Below are positions 44,572 to 55,127 of a stretch of 64,000 bases of DNA, piece after piece; positions within the stretch are counted from its first letter, which is position 1, and every line of letters starts with the position of its first letter. The stretch comes from Cocos nucifera (Eukaryota > Streptophyta > Magnoliopsida > Arecales > Arecaceae): assembly GCA_006176705.1 (NCBI GenBank), contig QRFJ01002110.1, positions 124,001 to 188,000 on the forward strand, in the 5' to 3' direction. The notes below the pieces were generated by a model. The model was not told where the DNA came from. It saw only the letters and a list, made by a program, of their open reading frames with translations, and did no database searches. The position numbers were made by a program, and so were the translations under genes.

Positions 44572-44964
44572 AGGGTTCTTAGATTCAGATGAAATGGACA
44601 ATGGAATAGTGATTCAAGAGGTTTGGAGGAGTTGATGGGAGTTTGAGAGAGTTTGGAGGGAGAGGTCATGGAGAATGAAAAGAATGAATGAGGAAGGGGG
44701 CCTCTCGAAGGTCCACTTGAAAAAGGATCCCACGAGATTCGAGAGCTCTTGTCTTGAAGATGAGATGACTTGAAAAATTGAGAGCTCTCGCGTATGAAGT
44801 GAGAGGTCTCGTGTATAAACTAAGACATCTTAGAGATAAGAGGAGAATCAGAATAAAATGGGTTTTCATGCTAACTTTTCTTGATCCTTCATGGTTGAAT
44901 TAGGGGTGTTTAGAATGGTAAAAGGAGACAAAATACAATTCAATAAATTCAAGATTAAACACAT
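44572..44964 (-). other. C3 pol-ORF3 spacer with GAGA palindromes
   Basis: Non-coding spacer (read on the minus strand after RNase H and before ORF3). It contains GAGAGCTCTT (44751), GAGAGCTCTC (44780) and GAGAGGTCTC (44801), the same motif type that fills U3 of the C3 LTRs. A short open stretch at 44666-44869 has no family resemblance. Confidence 0.6.
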
Positions 44965-45684
44965 TTATAGAGGATCACATATTCCGAGTTTGCCTCTAAT
45001 TTTTGAAAATCTATCTTCATTTAGAGGTTTTATAAAAATATCAGCTAGTTGATTTTTAGTTGATATAAATTCAAGCTTTATGTTATTATTTTGAACATGA
45101 TCTCTTATGAAGTGATATTTAATTTCAATTTGCTTAGTTCTTGAATGTTGAATAGAATTTTTGATCAAGTTTATGGCACTAGTGTTATCACACCTAATGG
45201 ATATCTTGTTTTTCTTAATTCTAAAATCTTCGAGTTGTTGCTTAATCTATAGTATTTGGGCATAGGAACTCCGTGCAAGAACATATTTAGCCTCGATCGT
45301 TGATAGTTCTACAAAGTTTTGCTTCTTGCTATACCAAGAAATCAAGTTCAAGCCTAAAAATTGGTAGGTGCCACTAGTACTTTCTCTATCTATTCTACAT
45401 CCTCCAAAATCAGAATCAGAGTATCCTATCAATTCAATGGAGGATTGTTTTGAGTACCATAGTCCTAAGTTATGTGTATAGATTAAATATCTAAAAATTT
45501 GTTTAACACCAAGTAAATGACATTCCTTAGGATTAGATTGAAATCTAGCATACATGCAAACACTAAAAAGTATATCAGGCCTACTTGTAGTTAAATAGAG
45601 TAGAGATCCTTTCATACCTCTGTAGAGCTTTTTATTCACATTCTTATCATTTTCATCTTTGTCGAGTTTGCATGAGGGGTTCAT
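44965..45684 (-). pseudogene. C3 RNase H (broken)
   Basis: On the minus strand: LLYLTTSRPDILFSVCMYAR near 45590, LIGYSDSDFGGCRIDREST near 45425 (first Asp), WYSKKQNFVELSTIEAKYVL near 45330 (the EAEY Glu is now EAKY), then EIKYHFIRDHVQ near 45120 and NQLADIFIKPLNEDRF near 45040. A stop at 45247 separates the halves. It is otherwise full length. Confidence 0.88.
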
Positions 45685-46440
45685 GGTGTGTCGATCTCCT
45701 TTCCATTTTCCATGCCAAACTTCCTCAGCATTTTCTTGACATACTTTGTTTGGCTAATGAAAATTTCTTCCTTTGATTGTCTGATTTGAAGCCTAAGAAA
45801 GAAGTTCAGCTCTCCTATCATGCTCATTTCAAATTCACCCTGCATCAACTTTGTAAACTCTTGATAAAGAATTTTATTAGTAGCTCCGAATATGATGTCA
45901 TCCATATATATTTGAACTACAAGGAGGTCATTATTTTTTTTTCAAAAATAGTATAGTGTCCACACTTCCTCTAATAAAATCATTTTATAATAGAAACTTA
46001 ATCTCTCATACCATGCTCTATGTACTTGTCTAAGTCTATATAGTGCTTTATTTAATTTATACACATAATTAGAAAGTGAGTGATTTTCAAAACTGGATGG
46101 TTGTTCTACAAATACTTCTTCAATGATATAACCATTCAAGAAGGCACACTTTACATCCATTTGAAATAATTTAAAGTTCATGTAGTAAGTAAAAGCAAGT
46201 AATAATCTAATAGCCTCTAATCCTACTATAGGAGCATATGTTTCATCAAAGTCAATCCCTTCTTGATTATATCCCTTAGCCACAAGTTTAGCTTTATTTC
46301 TTACTACATTTCCATGTTCATCTAATTTGTTCCTAAATACCTATTTTGTGCCAATAATAGGATGATCAAGAGGTCTATTTACAAGAGTCCATACATTATT
46401 TTTTTCAAATTGGTTTAGTTCATCTTGCATAGCTAGCATC
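45685..46440 (-). pseudogene. C3 reverse transcriptase (broken)
   Basis: On the minus strand: KGYNQEGIDFDETYAPIVGL near 46280, MDVKCAFLNGYIIEEVFVEQ near 46160, LYRLRQVHRAWYERL near 46030, then a break at 45941, and MDDIIFGATNKILYQEFTKL near 45905 with the catalytic Asp pair, followed by GELNFFLRLQIRQSKEEIF near 45805. The FxDDIIFG form of the catalytic loop and FVEQP are typical of SIRE-type elements. Confidence 0.9.
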
Positions 46441-46830
46441 CAATTAGAGTCTTTTTTTAGCTTCTATATTTTTAGGTTCTATTTGTGAAACAAAAGCAAG
46501 ATAATTAAATGTATCTATAAATGAAGATCTAGTTCTTACTCTTTGTGAAGGATCACCTAATATCAATTCTCTTTGGTGATCTTGTGCATACCTCCACTCC
46601 TTAGGTAGATCTTCATGATCATTAGTTGTTTCACCTTTACCATTCTTTTCTAGTTCATTGGTTGTTGTAGATTTATCTTTGTCATGAATGTTGTTATCCT
46701 TCAAGTTTAGCTCCTTCATTCCATCTTCGAGAATTCCTATGCCATCATCAAAAATATCTTTCTTTCTCAAAGATTGATTATTAGCTTCATCAAAAATGAC
46801 ATGAATGGATTCTTCAACAACCAAAGAATG
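46441..46830 (-). pseudogene. C3 integrase-RT linker
   Basis: Open stretch 46824-46444, acidic and Asn-rich, with VRTRSSFIDTFNYLAFVSQI near 46530. It links integrase to RT and shows no catalytic motif. Confidence 0.7.
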
Positions 46831-48016
46831 TTTGTTGAAGATCCTATATACTTTACTAGATGTATAGTATTCAAGAAAGATATCCTCATCTGCCTTAGCA
46901 TCAAATTTACCTAGATTATCTTTACCATTATTATGAATGAAGCATTTGCATCCAAAAATATGAAAATAATTAATATAGGATCTTTTTTCTTTTCAAAGGT
47001 CATAGGAGGTTTTCTTAAAAATTGGATGAATAAAAATTCTATTTAGAATGTAACATTCTGTGTTAATGGCTTCAACCCAAAAGTATTTGGATAGATTCCC
47101 TTCACACAATATGGTACGAGCCATATCAACTAAGGTTTCATTTTTTTTTCAACTACTCTATTTTATTGAGGAGTTCTGGTGCAGAAAAGTTATATTCTAT
47201 GCTATTTTTATTGCAAAATTCTTTAAAATATTTGTTTTCAAATTCTATGTGATGATCACTGTGGATACAAACCACCATTTTCTATTCATTTATTATCTTC
47301 TTATAAAACTTTAAAAATATTAAAAAGGCTTCATATTTGTATGCTAAAAATAAAACCCATGTGAACCAAGAATAATCATCAACAATGACAAGACCATACT
47401 TCTTTTCTCCTAGGCTTGTAGTCCTAGTAGGTCCAAACAAATCCATATGTATTAATTCAAGAGGCCTAGAAGTTGAAATCATATTTTTAGATTTAAAACT
47501 CCTCCTAGTTTGTTTTCTAAATTGGCAAGCATCACAAACATGATCAAATTTAAACTTCAATTTTGGTAACCCCTTAACTAAGTCTTTGTTAAGTAATTTA
47601 GATATAGTATGCATGCTTGCATGACCTAATCTATGGTGCCAAAGCCAACTAATTTTCTTGATGTTAGCATTCATTGCAACTAGGCATTGACCACTTTTCA
47701 AGGCAATTTCATCAAAATTTACCATGTAGATGTTGCCACGTCTAAATCCAATAAATTTTAAACTATCATCTAAGGAACTAAATACTTTGCATAAAGATGA
47801 TTCAAATGAAACTCTAAAATCTTTATCACATAGCTGACTAATACTAAGCAAGTTATGTTTTAAGTTGATAACTAATAACACATTATCTATAAAGGTAGAA
47901 GGAGTAATTTGAATTTTATCGATACCAATTATTTTTTCCTTGCTGTTGTCGCCAAAGATGACTACTCCCCCTTCCTTTCTTTCTAGGATGATGAATTGCT
48001 CCTTATCACTCGACAT
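46831..48016 (-). pseudogene. C3 protease end, GAG-pre-integrase and integrase (broken)
   Basis: The open stretch 48016-47282 on the minus strand has FGDNSKEKIIGIDKI near 47955, NLKHNLLSISQLCDKDF near 47870, WLWHHRLGHASMHTISKL near 47640 (GAG-pre-integrase), CDACQFRKQTRRSFKSKN near 47540, LELIHMDLFGPTRTTSLG near 47455 (first Asp) and VDDYSWFTWVLFL near 47385. Beyond a stop the second Asp (HSDHHIEF near 47265) is readable, but the region of the Glu is frameshifted. Confidence 0.88.
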
Positions 48017-49665
48017 ATGCCTTGAACAGCTGCTATCCAGATATCATTCGCATTTAGATTCTTGAGCTACAAGGCATTCCTATACAAATAGTCAAGTGGC
48101 AGTTTTAGGTACCCAAGTCCTCTTAGGTCTTTTTGGATTAGTAGTCATGATTTCTTTTGAAATCCAAATTCTTTTAGTTTATTTTTCATTAAATTTTCTT
48201 GTGTTGCACTTAAATGCCTTGTGTCCTACCTTTCTGCAGCTAAAGCAAGTGATATGTGAGGTGCTAATGGATATGGGTGCAGTAAAAAAATTCTTTAAAA
48301 ATTTTGTCTTGTCTTTAGATTTATATCCCAGGCCGATTTTATCAAAAGCTTTTTTATAATTATTTAAAATTATTTATAATTTTTAAAAACTACAAGTAAA
48401 TTTATCAACTAATGATTTTAATTTTTCTAATTCATCCTTTAGGATTTTGTTTCCTTTTTTGACTTGTTGTGCTCACAAATTACTTCTTCCTTTTCTTATA
48501 TAATAGTTAGATTCATTTCTTTAAGATTTTTTTTTGTATTTATTTTCTTAAAAGCTTTTATTAAGTCATAAAAAGCATCTTGAACCTCATCAAAAGTAAA
48601 ATCTAAGTCAAGTGTAGATGATACTTCATCATCTTGTGCCATGAAGCACAAGTTTGCTTTGTTTTTATTTTCTTTCTCTGAGCTTAACTCATTGCTGTCG
48701 CTCCGGTTGCTAATATTGCCTTCTTCTTCATTCTTTTAGGTGCCTTCTTCAATTAAGGACACTCAACCCTAAAATATCCAGGCTTCTTGCACTCGTAGTA
48801 AGTGGACTGATCCTTCTTCTTTTCTTTCTGTTTCTTCCTACTAGCTTCTCCTCTAATGAAGCTCCTTTTCTTGAATCTCTACCTTCTTCTTTCCATAAAC
48901 TTTTTGAACTTTCTGATCACCAGGGCCATGTCTTCATCATTGTCATCACTGGTGGACAAATTATCTTCTTCTTCAGCTGCCATGGATTTCAATGCAGTAG
49001 TTTTCTTGTTCTTGCTGTCCTCTTTATTGTGCCAACCCATGGTAAGCGCATGTGTCATCAGGAATCCAATAAGCTATTCTAAAGATAGTGTGTTCAAATC
49101 TTTTGCCTCCTGGATGGTTGTTACCTTGGCTTTCCATGTTCTAGATAAAGACCTGAGAATCTTTCTTACCAATTCACTATTAGTATAAACTTTTCCTAAA
49201 CTTTTCAAACCATTTATAATATCTATGAATTTTGTGTACATGCAAGTGATGGATTCAATTGGATCCATCTTAAATAATTCATATTGATGAACTAGCATGT
49301 TTATCTTTATTTCTTTAACTTGGTTTGTCCCTTCATGCATGACCTTAAGTCTATTCTTAATTTTCTTTGCAGAATTGCAAGTAAAAATTTGGTTAAACTC
49401 ATTTGCATCAAGAACATGATAGAGTACATTCATTGCCTTGGCATTTAATTGTATAAATTTCTTGTCCGTTTCATCCCAATCCTTCTCTAGCTTAGGAGAG
49501 GATGTGCTATTGATAATGACTGTAGGTGTGTGTAGCCCATTGACAATGATACTCCATATTTCATAGTTGAGGGCTTGTATGAAGATGCGCATGCGAGCTT
49601 TCCAATAGGTATAGCTAGATCCATTAAAAAGTGATAGCCTATTAGTGGATTGCCCTTCAACAAGT
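48017..49665 (-). pseudogene. C3 gag and protease start (broken)
   Basis: On the minus strand gag begins near 49665 (LFNGSSYTYWKARMRIFIQA), the SIRE-type start, and runs open from 49592 to 49074 (QLNAKAMNVLYHVLD, YELFKMDPIESI). A Lys-rich region precedes a zinc knuckle near 48805-48770 that reads YYECKKPGYFRVEC, with the first Cys changed to Tyr and the His to Tyr. A coiled-coil-like stretch with many stops (48600-48100) and protease remnants follow. Confidence 0.82.
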
Positions 49666-49729
49666 GAACATTCTAGTTGGATTAACGTGATCTTTATCTC
49701 TAGTTGATAAAATTAATAATTAGTAGAGA

Positions 49730-49747
49730 ACCAAGGCTTTGATACCA
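49730..49747 (-). other. C3 primer-binding site (tRNA-Met type)
   Basis: TGGTATCAAAGCCTTGG on the minus strand lies five bases inside the 5' LTR and matches a tRNA-Met primer site with one or two changes. Confidence 0.8.
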
Positions 49748-49752
49748 ATCAT

Positions 49753-51069
49753 TATTCAGCTAGACATCCCAAGAGGGGGGGGGGGGGGTGAATTGGATTT
49801 TTTAAATTTAAAATAGATATGTATAATGTAAATTGTTTGAATGCTATGTGAGTGAAATGTGAGAGCTAAAAAATGCAAGAGGCAAGAGCACACACATAAA
49901 CAAGAAATTTTTATAGTAGTTTGGTGCACTCTCAACACCTACATCCACTCTCCAAGCAAGACTCTTGGGAATTCAACTATAATCCCTAAAGATTATAGTT
50001 GGATAGTTTTTCTGAACTCACTATCCCAAAACTCAGTTGGTTTTTTCTAGGATCATCAACTACAATCCTTACAGGAATCAGACAAAGCAATATAAACCAA
50101 ATAATGGAGAGTAAAGCTCCAAATCCTGAGTTTCAGCTCCTACTGAAATCACATACACGGAAAGGGAAAGAAAGATTATACAATAAAGATTGCTCCTTTA
50201 AATGAGTAGAATGGTTGTCGTTGCAGTTTGTTGAATGCCTCTTTAAATTCTTGGAGTTATTGTACTTGAGGGCTCTTTAATAATTGAGAGAACTTGAATG
50301 AAAAGGTTGCTTGTTGAAAAATAGGATGCTCATATTTTTTCTCTCATTTTTCTTGGTTAATCCAAAAAAGTACATCTCCTTCCTTTTATATCTAGGGAAT
50401 TTTCTCTAATCTAGATATGATTGGAGTCCAGAAAAAGTTAAATCCGATGGTTGGTGGATAGAAACTAGCCATTGGAGATGAGAAAAATAAATCTAGAAAT
50501 GTCTGTTGAAAAGTTGTCACCGTGTCTCGAGACCTCTTGGTTTGTCTCTAGACGTCTCGCTCGATTTTGAGATCTCTCGGTTTGACTAGGAGATGTCTCG
50601 TTCTCAGTTGCTTAAAAATCTATTTTTTAGAAAAAATCTATGAACTAAGATTGAGAGCTCTCAATTTTGAGGGAGACATCTCATCGAGACTATGAAACCT
50701 TTCGAAAATTCTATGAGACCTCTCGTTCTCGGAGCATAGAAATGATGTTTCTATCTCTTAAGAAGGATACGTCTCGAGTTTCACTTTAGACCTCTCAAAA
50801 CCATGCTAGAATCTTATTTCATCATGCTAGACTCTACGAGACCTCTCAAAAAATTCAAGAGACATCTTGAAATTCTTTCAAGGCTATTTTTGAAGAAATT
50901 TTGCTACCAAATGAGGGGATTTGATCTTGATTGGTATTGCACTTTGTGTCATTCTTATTTTGGTCAAAGAGCTCTCTTTCTTCTGACATTTGAACACTCA
51001 AAATAAAATATATTAGTAATCATTTGCTTTAATATTTGGTCATCATCAAAATCACTTCGGGGTTCAACA
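49753..51069 (-). mobile_element. C3 5' LTR
   Basis: On the minus strand it runs TGTTGAACCCCG to GCTGAATA. The TATA box is GATATAAAAGG at 50384-50394 (minus). It contains the GAGA palindrome cluster at about 50515-50880 and a run of 14 G (plus strand, 49775-49788), against 7 in the 3' LTR. Confidence 0.92.
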
Positions 51070-52816
51070 TAGCCAAAATGCAAATTTAGAGGAAAAGTTT
51101 AATACCGAGACTAATCGTATAGAAGAATTTAAGCTCAAAACTAGTGCTAATGCTAGTTTCAATTTTAATGAGATAGACAAAGGAAAGAACAGAGTGGATA
51201 ATTTATCCAAGATCTATAAATCTAAAATTCTATTTTCTTCAATCCTAGAAATCGGTTCTTCCCTAAAGAAGAAAGGGAATGCAATGAAGAGCTAATGGAA
51301 GTATTTAAATAAGATTATATTAATTTACCCCCAGAATTGAAGTTGCCTTTAGTCACCCTTCCAGTATCTATTGCATCAATCTTAACTCCTAATCCAAAAA
51401 CTCAATTCATTAGCATTTTAGAAGAACAAATAGGAGAAATTTTTAACAAACAAGGGTCTGAGAAAAAGGTCATAAACTATCTTTTCAAAATTAGCAATGA
51501 ATATAACAATAAAGGGATAACAAGTTATCTTCCTAAGATTGACAATCCAAAATTATTGGAATTTATCAATCTAGTATTTAACACGGGATAGGTTGCTACA
51601 TTATGTCTAGCTAAAGATGGTAAACTTAGTGCTTGTTGGAAGGCAATCTAATATTTAATTTTCTTATATCTAATTTATCTTTTTAGTTTACTTTCTTTTT
51701 AGTACATGTTGAATAAGTTGAAGGGAGAGCTAAATTTTCAAGACCCATGCTGGACCATAAATATATTGAGTCAGGTGTACTCTTTTCTGTTCTTTATTTC
51801 ATCCTTTATTTTTCTTTCTCCATTAAGAATAATGTTGATTAAGTTGGAGGGGATAATAAAATTTTTAAAAGTTTTAAAGTCTTCAAAGAAGTTAGTATTT
51901 AGTATTTAGACATCCGATTATGCTTAAGAATTAAGTTGAACCAAGCTTTTTAAAAAAAAAATTAATGCATAGATTACAGCATTTATGAGATATTAAGGGA
52001 TCAAGTGTTAAGAAAATCTAATAAAGAGTTAAGTCTAGAATATAAATAAGTTTTTCTTGAGTATTTTTAATTTTCTCTACCAGCATTAAAGAAAAATCTA
52101 CTTTTTATGGGCTTATGTAGGATAATTATATATTTATTTATAAAAAATTATTTTTTAAAAATAAAATAGTTTCTAAGTACTTCATACTGAGTAACCGGGC
52201 CTCCTTGCCTAAGCAAGTATTGAGTTTCATGTCAAAAGATGAAAAGGATAGAAAAGCTCATTATAAAGCTAGTCTTAACTTGTAGTCTATTTGATTTGAG
52301 CCAGTAAGCCCGATATTATACCTAGTGCCCTAAAGCCAATTGGTTTCAAAGTCATTGGCCCAAGACTCGGTACATGGATTAAATAGAAAGCTTAAGGGAT
52401 TAAGACATTAAATAGTGGTATAATATTAAAAATAATATTAATTTTTCATCAAGTAATCAGATCTCATTGCTTAAGTAAGCAATGATATTCACATCAAAAA
52501 ATGGGCAACATGAATAAAAAGATATCAATAAATGAAGGACAAAAGTAGCAATATACTTGTCCATATAAAAGTTTAGATAATTTAGAGATAAAGATAGGGA
52601 TAATTTAGAAAAAATTCAAAAAGCTTAATATTTTTCACATAATTTTAATATTGATAAGTACTAAAACTCAAATGATATACCTCACTTATGTTCTACTGAA
52701 CATCAATAGCTATTTTAAAAATTTCTTGGCAAAATTTGAAACTCTACATCCTAAAAGATATCTAAAACTAAATTCTTTCTTTACTCAAGAATGAGCAAAG
52801 CTTAAGTTGGGAGATA
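51070..52816 (+). pseudogene. G1 internal 3' part: gag end, unknown ORF, 3' untranslated region
   Basis: This resumes G1 at TAGCC. Gag tail remnants run to about 51250. An open stretch 51337-51591 (MKLPLVTLPVSIASILTPNP, KNGITSY-type block near 51515, LLEFINLVFNTG) aligns with 56850-57105 of the second copy and has no match that I recognise. From 51660 to 52816 it is AT-rich and non-coding, with a duplicated motif at 52189-52241 and 52451-52502, and ends in a decayed GAGCAAAGCTTAAGTTGGGA tract before the LTR. No protease, RT or integrase is present. Confidence 0.75.
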
Positions 52817-54357
52817 TGATAATTATCATAAATATACTTATAAAAAAATTAATTTATAATTAATTTATTTTTATTTTTAAAAATTAATACTTTTATTTAT
52901 TAATTTTAAAAAAATATTAGCATAAATAAAAAGAGCTTATTTTTTTGGTTAAAATGAATTAAATTTGGAGCAAATTTGATAAAAAATGACTCCAATACAA
53001 AGATTTAAAGAAAAATAAAAAAAAGATAAAACTAAATTAAAATAGAAAGTTGGCTAGGCCGATTCAGCTCAGTTGGTTCATCCAAAAATTTGCTCACTCG
53101 CAAGCCTAGCGCACTAATTAGACCACCTGGCCCAGCTGATGTCAAGTTGATGTCAAAACCAAAGCGCCTAATGCAGGATCGGCACCTAGGGGCATTTCAA
53201 TTATTTCCAAGTTAAAATGGGTGCTGATTCACTACATTCTTCATAAAGCTCAATTCACGATGGTCCACAGCATAGTAAATGCACCATCGGATGATTGCGG
53301 TAGTTCTCAATCATGATCAAATGGCTGGTGTTATTTTCTACTCTGATTCAAATAGCCAGCCACTATTGCTTCGATCTGATGGTCCCAAATGCTCCTAGCT
53401 TCGATCCGATGGCCAGATCTTGCCCAGATTTTGATCCAACAGTTGATAAAAGCCTCGATGCTAATTTACACATCCATAACATAATCTAATGACCCAGATC
53501 TTCCAGATCAATGCTATCGGATAGCCAAGAGGTATTTCAACTTGATCTGGGTTAATAAACATTGGTTTTGGGTTTTTTTGAAGCATTGGATTCCCATCTG
53601 ATGGCTGGAAGACCTATAACACACAAAACACTCAATAGAATGCGATCTAGATGCTATTTTAATTTGATTTTCTCTTGGATTCCCTCATACATGCTGATCG
53701 ACACATTGTTTTAATCCCATATTGATATCAAAGGTCTCTCCTCTCCAGCATCTATAAATATGATCCCAAATCTTCAAAATTAAATGTATTCAGTCAAGTG
53801 GAAGCTATGGTACAGGGTAGAGGCAGAGCTTGGGTTGAAGGCTGCTTTGAGGTAGATGGTGCCGAGAGGAAAAGTTGGTCTAATACACCATCTCAACGCC
53901 AATGCCGATCCAAGATCAAAATATATTAAATTCTAATTTTTATTTTTTTCTATGTTATTTTTAATTTTATGTATTTAAATTTCAATCTTTAAATTAATGC
54001 AAAATTTTATTTTCATGCTTTTTAAATTCATGCTCCTTACTTTTAATTGCAAGTTTATTTTTATTGCAAGTAGATGCTAAGATTTAGGAGTAGATTTTAG
54101 TACCAAAAATTTATTTTCATGCTATTTAAATTTTTATTATTTAATTTTATATAATTTTAATTTATATTTCCTAACTTCAGTTCTATTTTCAAACTCTTTT
54201 CTTTTCTTTTACAAAAATTAAAGATTTCAAAATGAAAGCACTATCATTCCTATGGATTCAATCTGATTCACTATATTTTACATATTTTTAATTATTTTAA
54301 AAAGTCAAAATTAAATTGATAAATATAGTATCTTAACGACAACATCGCACTCTATCA
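52817..54357 (+). mobile_element. G1/G2 shared middle LTR
   Basis: 1541 bases, starting TGATAATTATC and ending CTCTATCA. It acts as 3' LTR of the first unit and 5' LTR of the second, because a primer site follows it and a polypurine-like tract precedes it. The TATA box TCTATAAATA is at 53751-53760. Confidence 0.9.
53751..53760 (+). promoter_or_regulatory. G2 LTR TATA box
   Basis: TCTATAAATA is absent at the matching point (about 59236-59245) of the last LTR because of a short deletion. Confidence 0.7.
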
Positions 54358-54360
54358 AGT

Positions 54361-54384
54361 TTTTAGCGCTATTGTCGGAGAAGG
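54361..54384 (+). other. G2 primer-binding site (tRNA-Asp type)
   Basis: TTTTAGCGCTATTGTCGGAG follows the LTR after three bases and is a decayed match to the plant tRNA-Asp 3' end complement (TGGCGCCGTTGCCGGGGA), the usual site of Athila-type elements. Confidence 0.75.
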
Positions 54385-55127
54385 CATGAACATTAAAATT
54401 TTTGATCTATTTAATTTTTTTATAAATAAATCATAAATAAATTTTTAATTTTTTAGTTTTTTTATTTATTTTATAGGAAATTAAAAGAATAAAAAAAATA
54501 GGATAAGAAATCCTAAAAGTTGGATGGGATTAGGGTTAGTCAGTTTAATTGGTGTCTAAGGCAAGTAGTTCAGAAACTACTTTCAAAAGAAAGGTGGTTA
54601 CTTAATTAGTTTCATTAGCTTACCTGACCAAGATAATTGATATCTAAGGAAAGTAATGGGGGGACTCCCATCGATCTTATATTTACCTGACCAGTTGAGT
54701 AGCTAATTCTTTACTTAGAGGGCTTGAAGATGATCTTGATAGTTAAGAGCTATCAGATCTAGGATAATCCTTTATCAAGAGTAGTTGCCTAACTTGATTG
54801 CTAACTAAAATATCAAATCTAATTAAAACTAATTTTTCTCTCTCTTCTTTGCTCAAGACTCCTTAGGTTCTCTTTTTTAGAACTCTTCTCTCTTTCTTCT
54901 TCTTTTTTTCTACAAAAATTAAATTAAACTAAATTAAAATTAATAAAAAATAAAATCATAATAAAATCATAAATTTTTTTAAAAATAATATAATTTTTTT
55001 TTGAACCATACATTGGAATTGTACTAATATGCATGGTAGAAGATCGCTGTTACCTGAGCTAGTTAAACCCAATCCTAAAATTGAATGGCTGATTCATATA
55101 AAATCAGATAGTTAAATGATTGGAAAT
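54385..55127 (+). other. G2 leader
   Basis: A 740-base AT-rich stretch between primer site and gag. It contains a poly-pyrimidine segment (54835-54910) and no ORF of note. Confidence 0.6.

Larger units (their letters stand above)
31037..51069 (-). mobile_element. C3: SIRE-like Copia element, split by C1
   Basis: Minus-strand element with LTRs at 49753-51069 (5') and 31037-32345 (3'), primer site, gag, pol and an envelope-like ORF3. LTRs run TGTTGA...AATA (CAATA in the 3' LTR, GAATA in the 5' LTR). Flanks TAACC (31032-31036) and TAGCC (51070-51074) are the target duplication with one difference. RT motifs (MDVKCAFLNGYIIEEVFVEQ, VDDIIFGATN) and ORF3 downstream of pol support the SIRE/Maximus lineage. 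C1 occupies 33091-43235. Confidence 0.9.

Noticed and set aside
49775..49788. Run of 14 G near the SIRE-like 5' LTR end, possible G-quadruplex
   Set aside because: The other LTR has 7 G. Length variation or sequencing error in a homopolymer is the simpler reading.
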